From Pseudomonadota bacterium (GTDB lineage: Bacteria; Pseudomonadota; Gammaproteobacteria; Burkholderiales; Thiobacillaceae), in assembly GCA_021802945.1 (NCBI GenBank), contig JAJZRE010000001.1:1-64000 (forward strand): a stretch of DNA of 64,000 bases. The letters run 5' to 3'. A program made the translations under genes and the position numbers. The notes beneath the pieces were generated by a model. The model was given only the letters and a program-made list of their open reading frames with translations, did not search any database and was not told the DNA's origin. Every line of letters begins with the position of its first letter. The first letter of the stretch is position 1. This document shows, one piece after another, positions 54,295-63,480 of the stretch.

Positions 54295-55074
54295 ATGAGC
54301 GACATGATGACCCTTTCCTTTTTTCGCACCCGACTGATCCTGACCCAGGTGGCCCTGGCATTGGCCTGCTCGCCCGCCCTGGCCCAACAGCCCGATGACG
54401 GCGGGATCGCACGCAGCATCCTGGAAAAGTCGGATGCAATCCGTTTCCCGGCGGAAGGCTTCCAGGTCGACATCGACATCGCCAGCACCGCCCCCGGTCA
54501 GGCGCCCGAGACGCGCAAGTATCGCGTCCTCTCCAAGGGCAACGAAAACACCGTGGTGATGATACTTGAACCCGCGTCGGAGCGGGGCCAGATCATGCTC
54601 ATGAAGGGGCGCGACCTGTGGGTGTTCATGCCCGATGTCTCCCAGCCCATCCGCCTCGGGCTGGCCCAGCGGCTGACCGGCGAAGTCGCCAACGGCGACC
54701 TCGCCCGCTCGAACTTCAGCGGGGACTACACGCCGACGCTATTGCGCAGCGAACGGGTGAACGGCGAGGACCACTACGTGCTCGAACTGCGGGCGGTCGA
54801 CCGGGGCGTCACCTATCACCGCGTCCTGCTGTGGGTGAACAAGTCCAACTACCGCCCCCTCAAGGCCGAGTTCTATTCGCTCTCCAACCGCCTGATGAAA
54901 ACCTGCACCTACGAGAACTTCCGCGACATGGCCGGCAAGCGCCGCCCCACCCGGCTGGTCATGGAAGACGCCCTGCGACCCGGCGAACAGTCGGTGCTGG
55001 AATACGGGCAGATGAAACTGCGCGACCTGCCGGACAAGGTCTTTTCCAAGGACTATTTGAAAAAACTGCAGTAG
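54295..55074 (+). CDS. LolA-like periplasmic protein (outer-membrane lipoprotein-sorting family)
   Basis: A 259-residue exported protein: signal peptide ending near ALAQQP, then an incomplete beta-barrel of the LolA/LolB-like superfamily (FQVDIDIASTAPGQAPETRKYRVLSKGNENTVVMILEPASERGQIMLMKGRDLWVFMP ... GDLARSNFSGDYTPTLL ... YRPLKAEFYSLSNRLMKTCTY). Members are annotated as outer-membrane lipoprotein-sorting proteins and are found beside MacB/LolC-type ABC transporters or RND pumps; they should carry a hydrophobic cargo across the periplasm. Starts at 54295, 54304 and 54307 are all possible. Divergent from the ATPase with only 36 bp between. Confidence 0.87.
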   Translation: MSDMMTLSFFRTRLILTQVALALACSPALAQQPDDGGIARSILEKSDAIRFPAEGFQVDIDIASTAPGQAPETRKYRVLSKGNENTVVMILEPASERGQIMLMKGRDLWVFMPDVSQPIRLGLAQRLTGEVANGDLARSNFSGDYTPTLLRSERVNGEDHYVLELRAVDRGVTYHRVLLWVNKSNYRPLKAEFYSLSNRLMKTCTYENFRDMAGKRRPTRLVMEDALRPGEQSVLEYGQMKLRDLPDKVFSKDYLKKLQ

Positions 55075-55088
55075 CCGGGCGCACCAAG

Positions 55089-55115
55089 AAAAAACCCCGG
55101 ACCAGGCCGGGGTTT
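55089..55115 (-). terminator. Rho-independent terminator between the LolA-like and third PEP-CTERM genes
   Basis: Stem AACCCCGG/CCGGGGTT with a 6-nt loop. On the minus strand it is followed by six T, so it ends the PEP-CTERM transcript; the plus-strand U-tract is poor. Confidence 0.8.
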
Positions 55116-55132
55116 CTGGGAACAGCTTTCTA

Positions 55133-55939
55133 TCAGGCCTTGCGGCGCAGGCCCATCCCCATGCCGAGCAGGCCGATGCCCAGAAGGGCGATGGTGCCGG
55201 GTTCGGGCACGGCGAACACCGCGCTGATGTCCCCCGTAATATTGGTGTAATCTCCCGGCCCCGGAACAGTGGGGAAGCGATCGAAGTCCCCGTTCGTTTC
55301 GACAAGCATGTGGAAGGGGCGCGGCTGGATGAAGTAAAGATCACCATTCTGGGTGCCGGCGGTCGCGCCATTCTGATCGCCGGTGGTCAGGGTGAAGTCG
55401 TCGAACCACAGGTCGAAGGCGCCGGGCGTGCCGACGATACCTTTTCCGTGGATCAGGTTGGTGGCGAAAGCGATCTTGTAGTCGTCGGCAGTGGTCCCGC
55501 CAAGGGCTACGGCTCCAGTGCCGGTAGCGGGCACGCCAAAGGTGGTATCTTGACCGGGGTCAATATACAAATCGAAGGCACCCGTCGTTCCATTGAAGCC
55601 GGTGGGCGTGAGGTTGCCGCTGGAAGTAAAGACGGCGTACATCCCGTAACCAGCAGTACCGAAACTGCCAAGTTGGGTGGTCAATGCAGTCCCGCCATCG
55701 TTCTTGAGGTAGGCGGTCCAGTTTGCATAGCCAGTGGTATCGAAAGTGCCATCGCCGTTGACTGTAAGCGTTTCGTTGTAAGCACCCGTAATTTTATCGG
55801 CCTCGAAGATGTTGGCTGTCGCACCGGGCACACTGCCCTCATCGACGGTAAATTCATTGAAAATGCCCACAGCAGAGGCCGAGGCGCTGACGAGCCCAAG
55901 GGTGGAGGCCATGGCCAGCGAAAGCAGCGTCTTTTTCAT
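55133..55939 (-). CDS. PEP-CTERM sorting protein, third gene
   Basis: A 268-residue exported protein. Signal peptide MKKTLLSLAMASTLGLVSASASA; then a beta-rich secreted region with many Gly, Thr and Asn and no cysteine; then VPEPGTIALLGIGLLGMGMGLRRKA, a textbook exosortase signal. Two adjacent ATG codons (55942 and 55939) are possible; the second is better spaced from the AGGAG. Its sigma-54 promoter candidate and terminator indicate a single-gene unit. Function is unknown; surface or matrix location is expected. Confidence 0.9.
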   Translation of the reverse strand: MKKTLLSLAMASTLGLVSASASAVGIFNEFTVDEGSVPGATANIFEADKITGAYNETLTVNGDGTFDTTGYANWTAYLKNDGGTALTTQLGSFGTAGYGMYAVFTSSGNLTPTGFNGTTGAFDLYIDPGQDTTFGVPATGTGAVALGGTTADDYKIAFATNLIHGKGIVGTPGAFDLWFDDFTLTTGDQNGATAGTQNGDLYFIQPRPFHMLVETNGDFDRFPTVPGPGDYTNITGDISAVFAVPEPGTIALLGIGLLGMGMGLRRKA

Positions 55940-55999
55940 CATAATTCTCCTAAATGGATGACTCGAATCACACGGCCTGATCAGCCTCGACGGATATAA

Positions 56000-56016
56000 A
56001 GCACGCACTGTGCCAC
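56000..56016 (-). promoter_or_regulatory. Predicted sigma-54 promoter of the third PEP-CTERM gene
   Basis: Minus-strand GTGGCACAGTGCGTGCT: GG, ten bases, GC, with a perfect TGGCAC at -24 and one change in TTGCT at -12. Transcription would start near 55989, about 50 bp before the ATG. Confidence 0.72.
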
Positions 56017-56071
56017 GAACAGAAACCCGTTTATTATCAATATATTGAAAAACACCGCGTCCTCTAGCCGG

Positions 56072-56100
56072 CTGGATGTGTAAAGTTATCCGACATCCAG
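56072..56100. repeat. 8-bp inverted repeat upstream of the third PEP-CTERM promoter
   Basis: CTGGATGT (56072-56079) and ACATCCAG (56093-56100) with a 13-bp spacer, about 58 bp upstream of the -24 box. Position fits an enhancer site for a sigma-54 activator. Confidence 0.4.
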
Positions 56101-56248
56101 ACCCGCTCCGTTCCGCCCCCTCTCCAGCCGATTCGGCTTGACGACGCATGGCCCTGCCGGCCCGGATGCCTGTTGCGGGGTGACGCCGGCGGGCGGCGAG
56201 TGCTATAAAGGCCTGGCCATGGCGGCCCGAAATTCCTGTGGGGGAAAA

Positions 56249-56932
56249 ATGACTGATGGACAGATGCCTTCCGGCAAATCACGCGACGAAATCGCCGAGG
56301 CCTACAAGTCCGAGCCCTGGTGGTACGACCTGCGCGGCTTCTTCATCCTGACCTTCGCCTACAACAGCACGCTGGGCGCCCAGCTGCGCTTCTTCGGCCC
56401 CCACTACGGCGCCGAGCACCTCGAGGTGGCCTGCGGCACCGGCACCCTGCTGGAACTGATCCTGCGCTGGCGCAAGTGGAAGAAGCTGCCGCGCGTGCAT
56501 ATCGTCGGCATCGACTACGCGGAATCGATGCTGGCGGGGGCCCGGCACCGCTTTGCCGGCAACCCGGACATCGAGCTCAAGCACGCCGACGCCGCGGCGC
56601 TGCCTTTTCCGGACGCCCGCTTCGACACCGCCAACATCGCCAATTCGGTGCACTGCTTCCCGGATGTGGATGGCGCCTTCCGGGACATCCTGCGGGTCCT
56701 GAAGCCGGGCGGCACGCTGGCCGCCAATGTCCTGCTCTACCCGCGCGGCCCCTGGCCGCTGAAGGGCATCGCCGGGCGCATCAACCGCTGGGGCATCCGG
56801 AAAGGCATTCTCTACACGCCCTACCAGCAGGACGACATCCGGAACCGCCTGGTCGCGGCCGGCTATGAGGTAATGTCGGAAGACGTGGCGGGCAACTGTT
56901 ACAACGTCCTGGCCCGCAAGCCGGCGGGGTGA
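56249..56932 (+). CDS. Class I SAM-dependent methyltransferase
   Basis: A 227-residue cytosolic methyltransferase. The SAM-binding motif I is LEVACGTGTLLELIL, followed by HIVGIDYAESMLAGA, HADAAALPFPDARFD and the post-motif VLKPGGTLAANVLLYP, as in UbiE-like (Methyltransf_11) enzymes. The substrate is unknown. The start at 56249 is preferred (GGGGGA just upstream); an ATG at 56219 is possible. It is convergent with the ThiF-like gene, 22 bp apart. Confidence 0.85.
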   Translation: MTDGQMPSGKSRDEIAEAYKSEPWWYDLRGFFILTFAYNSTLGAQLRFFGPHYGAEHLEVACGTGTLLELILRWRKWKKLPRVHIVGIDYAESMLAGARHRFAGNPDIELKHADAAALPFPDARFDTANIANSVHCFPDVDGAFRDILRVLKPGGTLAANVLLYPRGPWPLKGIAGRINRWGIRKGILYTPYQQDDIRNRLVAAGYEVMSEDVAGNCYNVLARKPAG

Positions 56933-56954
56933 ACGAGGCGGGACCTTGACCCGC

Positions 56955-57809
56955 TCAAATGCCCAGCTGACGCCTGGCAAGGGCGATGGCGAGTTGGTTG
57001 ATGGGGTTGCGGTTGCCGCCCGGGCGCCAGGTATGGGCCAGCCGGTTGCGGTAGCCGTCGAACTGGATGCCATGCGGCGCGGCCCAGACCTTGCCGCGGC
57101 CGAGCAGGATCTTGAGCGCCTCGCTGGCCGCCACGCCGGCGCACAGCTGGCAGGCGATGATGGTCGAAGGGCCCTTCCCGGCTTTCAGGTCGACCCGGCT
57201 CTTGTCCGCGAGGTAATGCCGGTGCAGCAGCGCAGGAGCGAGGCCGACGAGGAAACGCACGGCTTTTTCCAGTTCGGGCCGGCCCGCCACCTGGAAATAA
57301 TCCTCGAAGCTCATCCCCCCCGGCATGAAGTTCAGCAGGGCGGCGCTCATGCCGAGGGGGGCGACGGTCACCGCAGGGATGCGGTGCTCCGCACAGTATT
57401 TGAAAACCTGCTCGCGGGCGTCGAAGGCGAAGAAATCGAGGCCGTCGACGTAGAGATCGACGTCGCGGAAGAAATCCGCCAGGTTCTCCGCGTTCACCCC
57501 CCCGGGGAAGACGCGGATCTCCGCGTCCGGATTGATGTCCCGCGCCATGCCGGCCAGAACCTCGACCTTCGGCCGGCCCAGGGTGGACAGGCTGGCGCCG
57601 GCCTGGCGGTTGAAGTTGGCCAGCTCGAACGTGTCGAGATCGGCGATGTAAAATTTTTCGACACCGAGGCGGGCCAGGGTCAGCAGATGGAAACCACCCA
57701 CGCCGCCCATGCCGGCGATGGCAATCCGCTTTTGCCGCAGGCTTTGCTGCTCGTCATGGGTCAGCCAACCGATATTCCTTGAGAACGCGGTTTCGTAGCT
57801 AAACATCAT
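56955..57809 (-). CDS. ThiF/E1-like adenylyltransferase
   Basis: A 284-residue enzyme of the E1/ThiF/MoeB superfamily. It has the nucleotide-binding IAIAGMGGVGGFHLLTLARLG, the ATP-contacting DLDTFELANFNRQAGA, a conserved DGLDFFAFDAR and a C-terminal helical part. E1-like enzymes adenylate the C-terminus of a ubiquitin-like protein or a peptide. The only CxxC is in IIACQLCAGVAAS, so the usual two-pair zinc site is incomplete, and no ubiquitin-like protein (ThiS/MoaD type) is encoded nearby. It lies 19 bp after the acyltransferase gene, on the same strand, implying shared function. Confidence 0.88.
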   Translation of the reverse strand: MMFSYETAFSRNIGWLTHDEQQSLRQKRIAIAGMGGVGGFHLLTLARLGVEKFYIADLDTFELANFNRQAGASLSTLGRPKVEVLAGMARDINPDAEIRVFPGGVNAENLADFFRDVDLYVDGLDFFAFDAREQVFKYCAEHRIPAVTVAPLGMSAALLNFMPGGMSFEDYFQVAGRPELEKAVRFLVGLAPALLHRHYLADKSRVDLKAGKGPSTIIACQLCAGVAASEALKILLGRGKVWAAPHGIQFDGYRNRLAHTWRPGGNRNPINQLAIALARRQLGI

Positions 57810-57828
57810 TGTTGGTGCCGTGGCGGCC

Positions 57829-58623
57829 TTATTCGCCGCGGTTCAGGCGATTGGTGATACCCATCTCGTCGGTGCGGGTAAAGAAGAAAGGGTAAAGCGA
57901 GCGCACCCCGGCTACCGAATCCGCCTTGCCGCCCAGCAAGTCTATCTGCTGGTCGACGTACTCGAGTTCCAGCCGCAAAAGCACCGCCGGCGCGTTCACC
58001 CGTGCGCACAGGCGCTCCGGCCCGAACTCCTCGAACCCCAGCATGCGCTTGTAAAAGGCCACATGCCGCGGATTCACCTCGATCACCACGTCGGTATAGC
58101 CTTGCATGACCCGGCCATAGATGTAGGCGATATGGAACAGCGAGGCCAGCACGCGCTTCGATCCATGGGTCTGGTCCACCGCCAGCTTGGTCAATTCGCA
58201 GACCTTGCGGCCCGCCGCCCGCAGGCTGTCGATTTCGTCCTTGTAAAGTTCTTCGGCCAACAAGGGATTGTTCGAATCCATCCCCAGCGTCAGCGTACCA
58301 ATGACCCTGTCCTCCTGGAAGGCCATCAGCGTGATGCGTGCCGGGTCCTTCTGGAAGTCGCTGGCCTCGTAGCCGCGGCTGGCATATTTGCGCTGCACCA
58401 GCATGCTGGCGGAACTTACCCGCTCGTTGGAATGGGCCAGCCGGATCTTGAAAACCTGCTGTTCGACCTTCTCGTCCTGCGGATTCGCAACAGCCTGCTG
58501 CTCCGGCAAGGCAAGTTCCTTGAGCCGGTAAGGGGAGATGGCGACAATGGTCTTGTCCCACTCGTCCGGCTGCTGACGGCGCGTCTTGAAGCCGGAAAAC
58601 AATTTAGGCGTATCGGCTGGCAT
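57829..58623 (-). CDS. FeeM-like N-acyl amino acid synthase / PEP-CTERM-associated acyltransferase
   Basis: A 264-residue GNAT-fold protein related to FeeM and to acyl-homoserine-lactone synthases. Features are VFKIRLAHSNERVSSASMLV near residue 75, ITLMAFQEDRVIGTLTLGMDS, VCELTKLAVDQTHGSKRVLA, and the typical FeeM-like stretch DVVIEVNPRHVAFYKRMLGF followed by CARVNAPAVLLRLEL. Such enzymes join a fatty acyl chain from ACP to an amino acid. A related family is a marker of exosortase/PEP-CTERM genomes. The ATG at 58623 is chosen; a TTG at 58698 would add 25 residues. First gene of a two-gene unit with the ThiF-like enzyme. Confidence 0.85.
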   Translation of the reverse strand: MPADTPKLFSGFKTRRQQPDEWDKTIVAISPYRLKELALPEQQAVANPQDEKVEQQVFKIRLAHSNERVSSASMLVQRKYASRGYEASDFQKDPARITLMAFQEDRVIGTLTLGMDSNNPLLAEELYKDEIDSLRAAGRKVCELTKLAVDQTHGSKRVLASLFHIAYIYGRVMQGYTDVVIEVNPRHVAFYKRMLGFEEFGPERLCARVNAPAVLLRLELEYVDQQIDLLGGKADSVAGVRSLYPFFFTRTDEMGITNRLNRGE

Positions 58624-58729
58624 GCTTTGGGTCGAAAGGATTGTAGGCGCTAGGCACCGGCATTTCGTTCGCTTGCTCCTTGTTTCCGATTTCGGCAACT
58701 GAATGGCATAACTTGATGCACGGGCCGCA

Positions 58730-59906
<1,177 letters not shown>

Positions 59907-59942
59907 TTGGACAGCTTGATGGGCAGCGCCGGCCCGCCGAGG

Positions 59943-60569
59943 CTATCCGGCATCCTGAGGATGCGCCTGCCCGGCCCGGGCAAGCCAGCCTTCGACCACG
60001 GCCGCGGCTTCTTCGGTGCCCAGTCGCGAGAGGCTTGAAAACAGCTGCACCGTGACGTGCTCCAACGCTGCGAGTTCCTGCTTGACGCGGCGCAGCGTCA
60101 GCGCCTTCTCGCTGTTGGACAGCTTGTCGGCTTTTGACAACAGAATATGCACCGGCTTGCCGGTAGGGGTAAACCAGTCGAGCATCTGCCTGTCCAGCGG
60201 CGTGAGCGGATGGCGTGCATCCATGATCAGCACCATGCCCGCCAGCGCCTCGCGTTCCTGCAGGTAGCGCGACAGCAGGCCTTCCCACTTCGCCTTCACC
60301 TCTGGCGGAACTTTTGCGTAGCCATAGCCCGGCAGGTCGACCAGAAAAGTGCCGGCATCCAGTTCGAAAAAATTGATAAGCTGTGTCCGTCCCGGCGTCT
60401 TGGACGTAAACGCCAGGCGATTTTTACGCGTCAACAGATTGATTGCACTCGACTTTCCAGCATTGGAACGCCCGGCGAACGCGATTTCGGCGCGGCTGCT
60501 GGGCAAATCGCGCAACTGGGCGACCGAGGTATGGAATTGGGCGCGATTGAGCACGGGCTTGGCAGTCAT
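59943..60569 (-). CDS. engB: Ribosome biogenesis GTPase EngB (YihA/YsxC)
   Basis: A 208-residue GTPase needed for late assembly of the large ribosomal subunit. G-motifs: G1 [15 protein letters not shown]2/G3 region [11 protein letters not shown] and [12 protein letters not shown]4 LLSKADKL, G5 FSSLSR. The ATG at 60569 ([13 protein letters not shown]) matches the family start. It is divergent from the cytochrome c4 gene, the engB - cyc4 order common in beta- and gammaproteobacteria. Confidence 0.95.
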   Translation of the reverse strand: MTAKPVLNRAQFHTSVAQLRDLPSSRAEIAFAGRSNAGKSSAINLLTRKNRLAFTSKTPGRTQLINFFELDAGTFLVDLPGYGYAKVPPEVKAKWEGLLSRYLQEREALAGMVLIMDARHPLTPLDRQMLDWFTPTGKPVHILLSKADKLSNSEKALTLRRVKQELAALEHVTVQLFSSLSRLGTEEAAAVVEGWLARAGQAHPQDAG

Positions 60570-60626
60570 ATTAGTTGCCGCTAAACTACCCGTTTTCCCA
60601 AGTTTTGCAAGCTTCAGGAGCTTTTG

Positions 60627-61253
60627 ATGAAACTCGTCGTCTCTCTGGTCGCCGCCCTGGCCGCCACCTCCGCTTTTGCCAACGAACCCGCAGCTGCCCC
60701 GGCCAGCAAAGGCGATCCCAAGGCGGCAGAAAGCATCGTCAACCAGGTCTGTGCGGGCTGCCACGCGGTAGACGGCAACAGCACCGTTGCGGCCAACCCC
60801 AAGCTGGCCGGCCTGAATGCGGAATACATCGACAAGCAGCTCAACGACTTCAAGTCGGGAGCCCGCAAGAATGCGGTGATGGGCGGCATCGTCGCCAGCC
60901 TCAGCCCGCAGGACATGCTGAACCTCGCGGCCTACTTCAGCGCCCAGCAGCCGAAGCCGGGCACGTCCAAGGATCAGGAACTTGCGTTGCAAGGCCAGAA
61001 GATCTTCCGCGGCGGCGTCCAGGGTGCCGGCGTGCCGGCGTGTGCCTCCTGCCACGGCCCGCAGGGCAAGGGCATTCCCGTCCAGTTCCCGCGCCTGGCC
61101 GGACAACACAGCGACTACATCTACGCCCAGCTGAACAATTTCCGTCTCGGCGCGCGCGCAAATGATGGCGCAAAGATGATGCGCACCATCGCCGCGAAAA
61201 TGACGGATGCTGACATGAAGGCTGTGGCCGCTTATATTCAGGGCTTGCGTTAG
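60627..61253 (+). CDS. Diheme cytochrome c4
   Basis: A 208-residue periplasmic cytochrome: signal peptide ending at SAFANE, then two similar cytochrome c domains with heme-binding CAGCH (near residue 46) and CASCH (near residue 140), each followed by a methionine ligand candidate (AVMGGIV and KMMRTIA). Cytochrome c4 carries electrons from the bc1 complex to terminal oxidases. The ATG at 60627 has CAGGAG upstream. ResB and CcsA, which attach heme to c-type cytochromes, are encoded directly downstream. Confidence 0.94.
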   Translation: MKLVVSLVAALAATSAFANEPAAAPASKGDPKAAESIVNQVCAGCHAVDGNSTVAANPKLAGLNAEYIDKQLNDFKSGARKNAVMGGIVASLSPQDMLNLAAYFSAQQPKPGTSKDQELALQGQKIFRGGVQGAGVPACASCHGPQGKGIPVQFPRLAGQHSDYIYAQLNNFRLGARANDGAKMMRTIAAKMTDADMKAVAAYIQGLR

Positions 61254-61254
61254 C

Positions 61255-61366
61255 GCGTGGTTGTTGCCGATTTATCGGCTTTACAACCACGGCCTGCCCC
61301 TTGCGGGTAGAGCGTGGTTGTTGACGCTTCAGCGGCTTTACAACCACGGCCTGCCCCTTGCGGGTA
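61255..61366 (+). repeat. Two tandem 55-bp hairpin units after cytochrome c4
   Basis: Units at 61255-61309 and 61312-61366 share GCGTGGTTGTTG and CGGCTTTACAACCACGGC plus CCTGCCCCTTGCGGGTA. Each folds into an outer stem CGTGGTTGT/ACAACCACG. The inner part differs between copies but still pairs: CCGAT/ATCGG in the first, CGCT/AGCG in the second. The unit is followed by the terminator at 61394-61421. It could be an intergenic repeat element or a structured 3' end. Confidence 0.85.
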
Positions 61367-61393
61367 AACTTATCCGGCTTGCCTGAGTCGATG

Positions 61394-61421
61394 AAAGGGT
61401 GACGCAAGTCACCCTTTTTTA
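61394..61421 (+). terminator. Rho-independent terminator after cytochrome c4
   Basis: Perfect 10-bp stem AAAGGGTGAC/GTCACCCTTT with a GCAA tetraloop and a T-tract of six, 140 bp after the cytochrome stop and 32 bp before resB. Confidence 0.9.
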
Positions 61422-61452
61422 ATTGTGCCCTACAGGGTATTGCGCCCACCTC

Positions 61453-63465
61453 ATGAATCCCACGCCGCCTTCCTTCGGAAAATCCGTGTTCGAGTTGCTG
61501 AGCTCGATGCGCTTCGCAATCAGCCTGCTGTCCATTCTCGCGGTCGCCTCGATCATCGGGACCGTGCTGAAGCAGGCCGAGCCCTACAACAACTACGTCA
61601 TCCAGTTCGGCCCGTTCTGGTTCGAGGCGTTTGAAAAACTGGGGCTGTACGACGTCTATCACGCCGCCTGGTTTCTGGTCATCCTGACCTTCCTGGTCGT
61701 TTCCACCAGCGTCTGCATCTATCGCAACGCGCCGAACTTCGCGCGCGAAATGAAGAGCTTTCGCGAGCACGTCAGCGAACAGTCGCTGAACGCGTTCAAG
61801 CACAGGCACGAAGCGAACACGACCCAGCCGCCCGAAGCGCTCGCCGCCAGCGCGCAACGCTATCTCGAAGGCCAGGGCTACAAGGTGAAAAACCTGCCGC
61901 GCGAGGAGGGCGTCTTGCTCGCCGCCAAGGCCGGCAGCTGGAACCGTCTCGGTTATTTCCTGGCGCACTCGGCCATCGTGCTGATCTGCATCGGCGGCCT
62001 GATGGACGGCAACCTGATCTTCAAGGTGCAGCAGCTGCTCGGTTACAAAAAGATCGAGACGCGCGACATCCCGCAAAGCCAGGTGCCGGCGATTTCGCGC
62101 CTGTCGCCGTCCAACCCGTCGTTTCGCGGCAGCGTGCAGATTCCGGAAGGCTCCAGCGCCGACGTGGTTTTCCTGAACGTGGCCGACGGCTACCTGGTAC
62201 AGGACCTGCCCTTCACCGTGGGGCTGAAGCAATTCCGCATCGAGCACTACACGACGGGGCAGCCCAAGAATTTCGAGAGCGACATCGAGATATTCGACCG
62301 CGCGGGCAAGAAAATCCGTGAAGCGACAATCGCGGTCAACCACCCGCTGATCCAGGACGGCATCGCGATCTACCAGGCCAGCTTCGCCGATGGCGGCACC
62401 CGCCTGAGCCTGCGCGGCTGGAACCTGTTCGCGCCCACTGCGTCCTCCTTCCCCATCGAAGGCACCGTGCACCAGAACGCCACGCTCACCAGCGCGGCCG
62501 GTGATTCCACACTGGAATTCATCGATTTCCGCCCCTTCAACATCGAGGACATGGGCGGCGACGCTGCTCCGGCCCGCGACACCATGAGCGTGCTCGGCGG
62601 CAGCTCGGTCGGCGACAAGAAGCATCTGCGCAATGTCGGCCCCAGCTTCCAGTACAAGCTGCGCGATTCGCGCGGCCAGGCACGCGAGTTCAGCAATTAC
62701 ATGCTGCCGCTGGAACTCGACGGCCGCTGGTACATGATGTCGGGCGTGCGCGACGCGCCGAACGAAGCCTTCCGCTACATGCGGATGCCGCTCGATGCCG
62801 ATGGCAATCTCGAAACGTTCATGCGGCTGCGCGGCGCGCTGCTGGATCCGGCATTGCGGCCCGAAATCGCCGCCAATTTCGCGCACCAGGCGCTGCCGCA
62901 AAATGCCTGGGGCACCGAAATCGAGGGCAAGCTGACCAACAGTGCGGAGCAGGTCCTGGCATTGTTCGCCAAGGGCGGATTTCAGACCCTGGGGCAGTTC
63001 ATCGAAACGAAAGTGCCGGCGGCCGAACGCGAAAAGGCGGCAGGCACCTATCTGCGCATCCTTGAATTGACCGCGTTTGAAGCCCTGAAAATCGCCGACC
63101 GCCAGGCGAATCTGCCCCCGCCCAAGGTCGACGATGCAACCGGCTGGCTGGTGCGCGACACGCTCAACAGCGTGAGCGACATGTTCGTCTACGGTGCACC
63201 GATTTACCTGCAACTGATGCACTACGACGAAGTGAAGGCGAGCGGTCTGCAGCTCACCCGCTCGCCCGGCAAGAAAGTGGTCTATTTTGGTTCGCTTTTG
63301 CTGACGCTCGGCGTATTCTTCATGCTCTTTGTCCGCGAACGCCGGGTTTGGCTCCTGATCAAACCGGGCCGTGCGCTGCTGGCGATGTCGTCAGCCAAGC
63401 ACACCATCGATTTCGAGAAAGAATTCACCCAACACGCGCAGGCGCTGGACTCGCTTGCCAAGTAA
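61453..63465 (+). CDS. resB: Cytochrome c biogenesis protein ResB/Ccs1
   Basis: A 670-residue membrane protein of system II cytochrome c maturation, which with CcsA moves heme across the inner membrane and ligates it to apocytochromes. Three N-terminal helices (FAISLLSILAVASIIGTVLKQ, AAWFLVILTFLVVSTSVCIY, GYFLAHSAIVLICIGGLMDG), a large periplasmic domain, and a last helix (VVYFGSLLLTLGVFFMLFV) match the family. The ATG at 61453 gives a normal N-terminus. CcsA follows after 15 bp. Confidence 0.94.
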   Translation: MNPTPPSFGKSVFELLSSMRFAISLLSILAVASIIGTVLKQAEPYNNYVIQFGPFWFEAFEKLGLYDVYHAAWFLVILTFLVVSTSVCIYRNAPNFAREMKSFREHVSEQSLNAFKHRHEANTTQPPEALAASAQRYLEGQGYKVKNLPREEGVLLAAKAGSWNRLGYFLAHSAIVLICIGGLMDGNLIFKVQQLLGYKKIETRDIPQSQVPAISRLSPSNPSFRGSVQIPEGSSADVVFLNVADGYLVQDLPFTVGLKQFRIEHYTTGQPKNFESDIEIFDRAGKKIREATIAVNHPLIQDGIAIYQASFADGGTRLSLRGWNLFAPTASSFPIEGTVHQNATLTSAAGDSTLEFIDFRPFNIEDMGGDAAPARDTMSVLGGSSVGDKKHLRNVGPSFQYKLRDSRGQAREFSNYMLPLELDGRWYMMSGVRDAPNEAFRYMRMPLDADGNLETFMRLRGALLDPALRPEIAANFAHQALPQNAWGTEIEGKLTNSAEQVLALFAKGGFQTLGQFIETKVPAAEREKAAGTYLRILELTAFEALKIADRQANLPPPKVDDATGWLVRDTLNSVSDMFVYGAPIYLQLMHYDEVKASGLQLTRSPGKKVVYFGSLLLTLGVFFMLFVRERRVWLLIKPGRALLAMSSAKHTIDFEKEFTQHAQALDSLAK

Positions 63466-63480
63466 TCCGGAGGTCTCATC

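Larger units (their letters stand above)
55940..56248. other. Divergent intergenic region between PEP-CTERM gene and methyltransferase
   Basis: No gene seen. It contains the PEP-CTERM sigma-54 promoter candidate (56000-56016, minus strand), an AT-rich patch (56030-56050), and an inverted repeat CTGGATGT / ACATCCAG at 56072-56100. No clear sigma-70 promoter for the methyltransferase was recognised. Confidence 0.55.

Noticed and set aside
58602-58660. Short open frame (about 19 codons, starting MPVPSAYNPFD) before the FeeM-like gene on the minus strand
   Set aside because: It has AAGGAG upstream and might be a leader peptide, but it is too short and without conserved features to call.
60937-63222. 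Open frame of 761 codons on the minus strand opposite resB
   Set aside because: Crosses a terminator and a hairpin repeat and mirrors resB; composition is that of an antisense frame.
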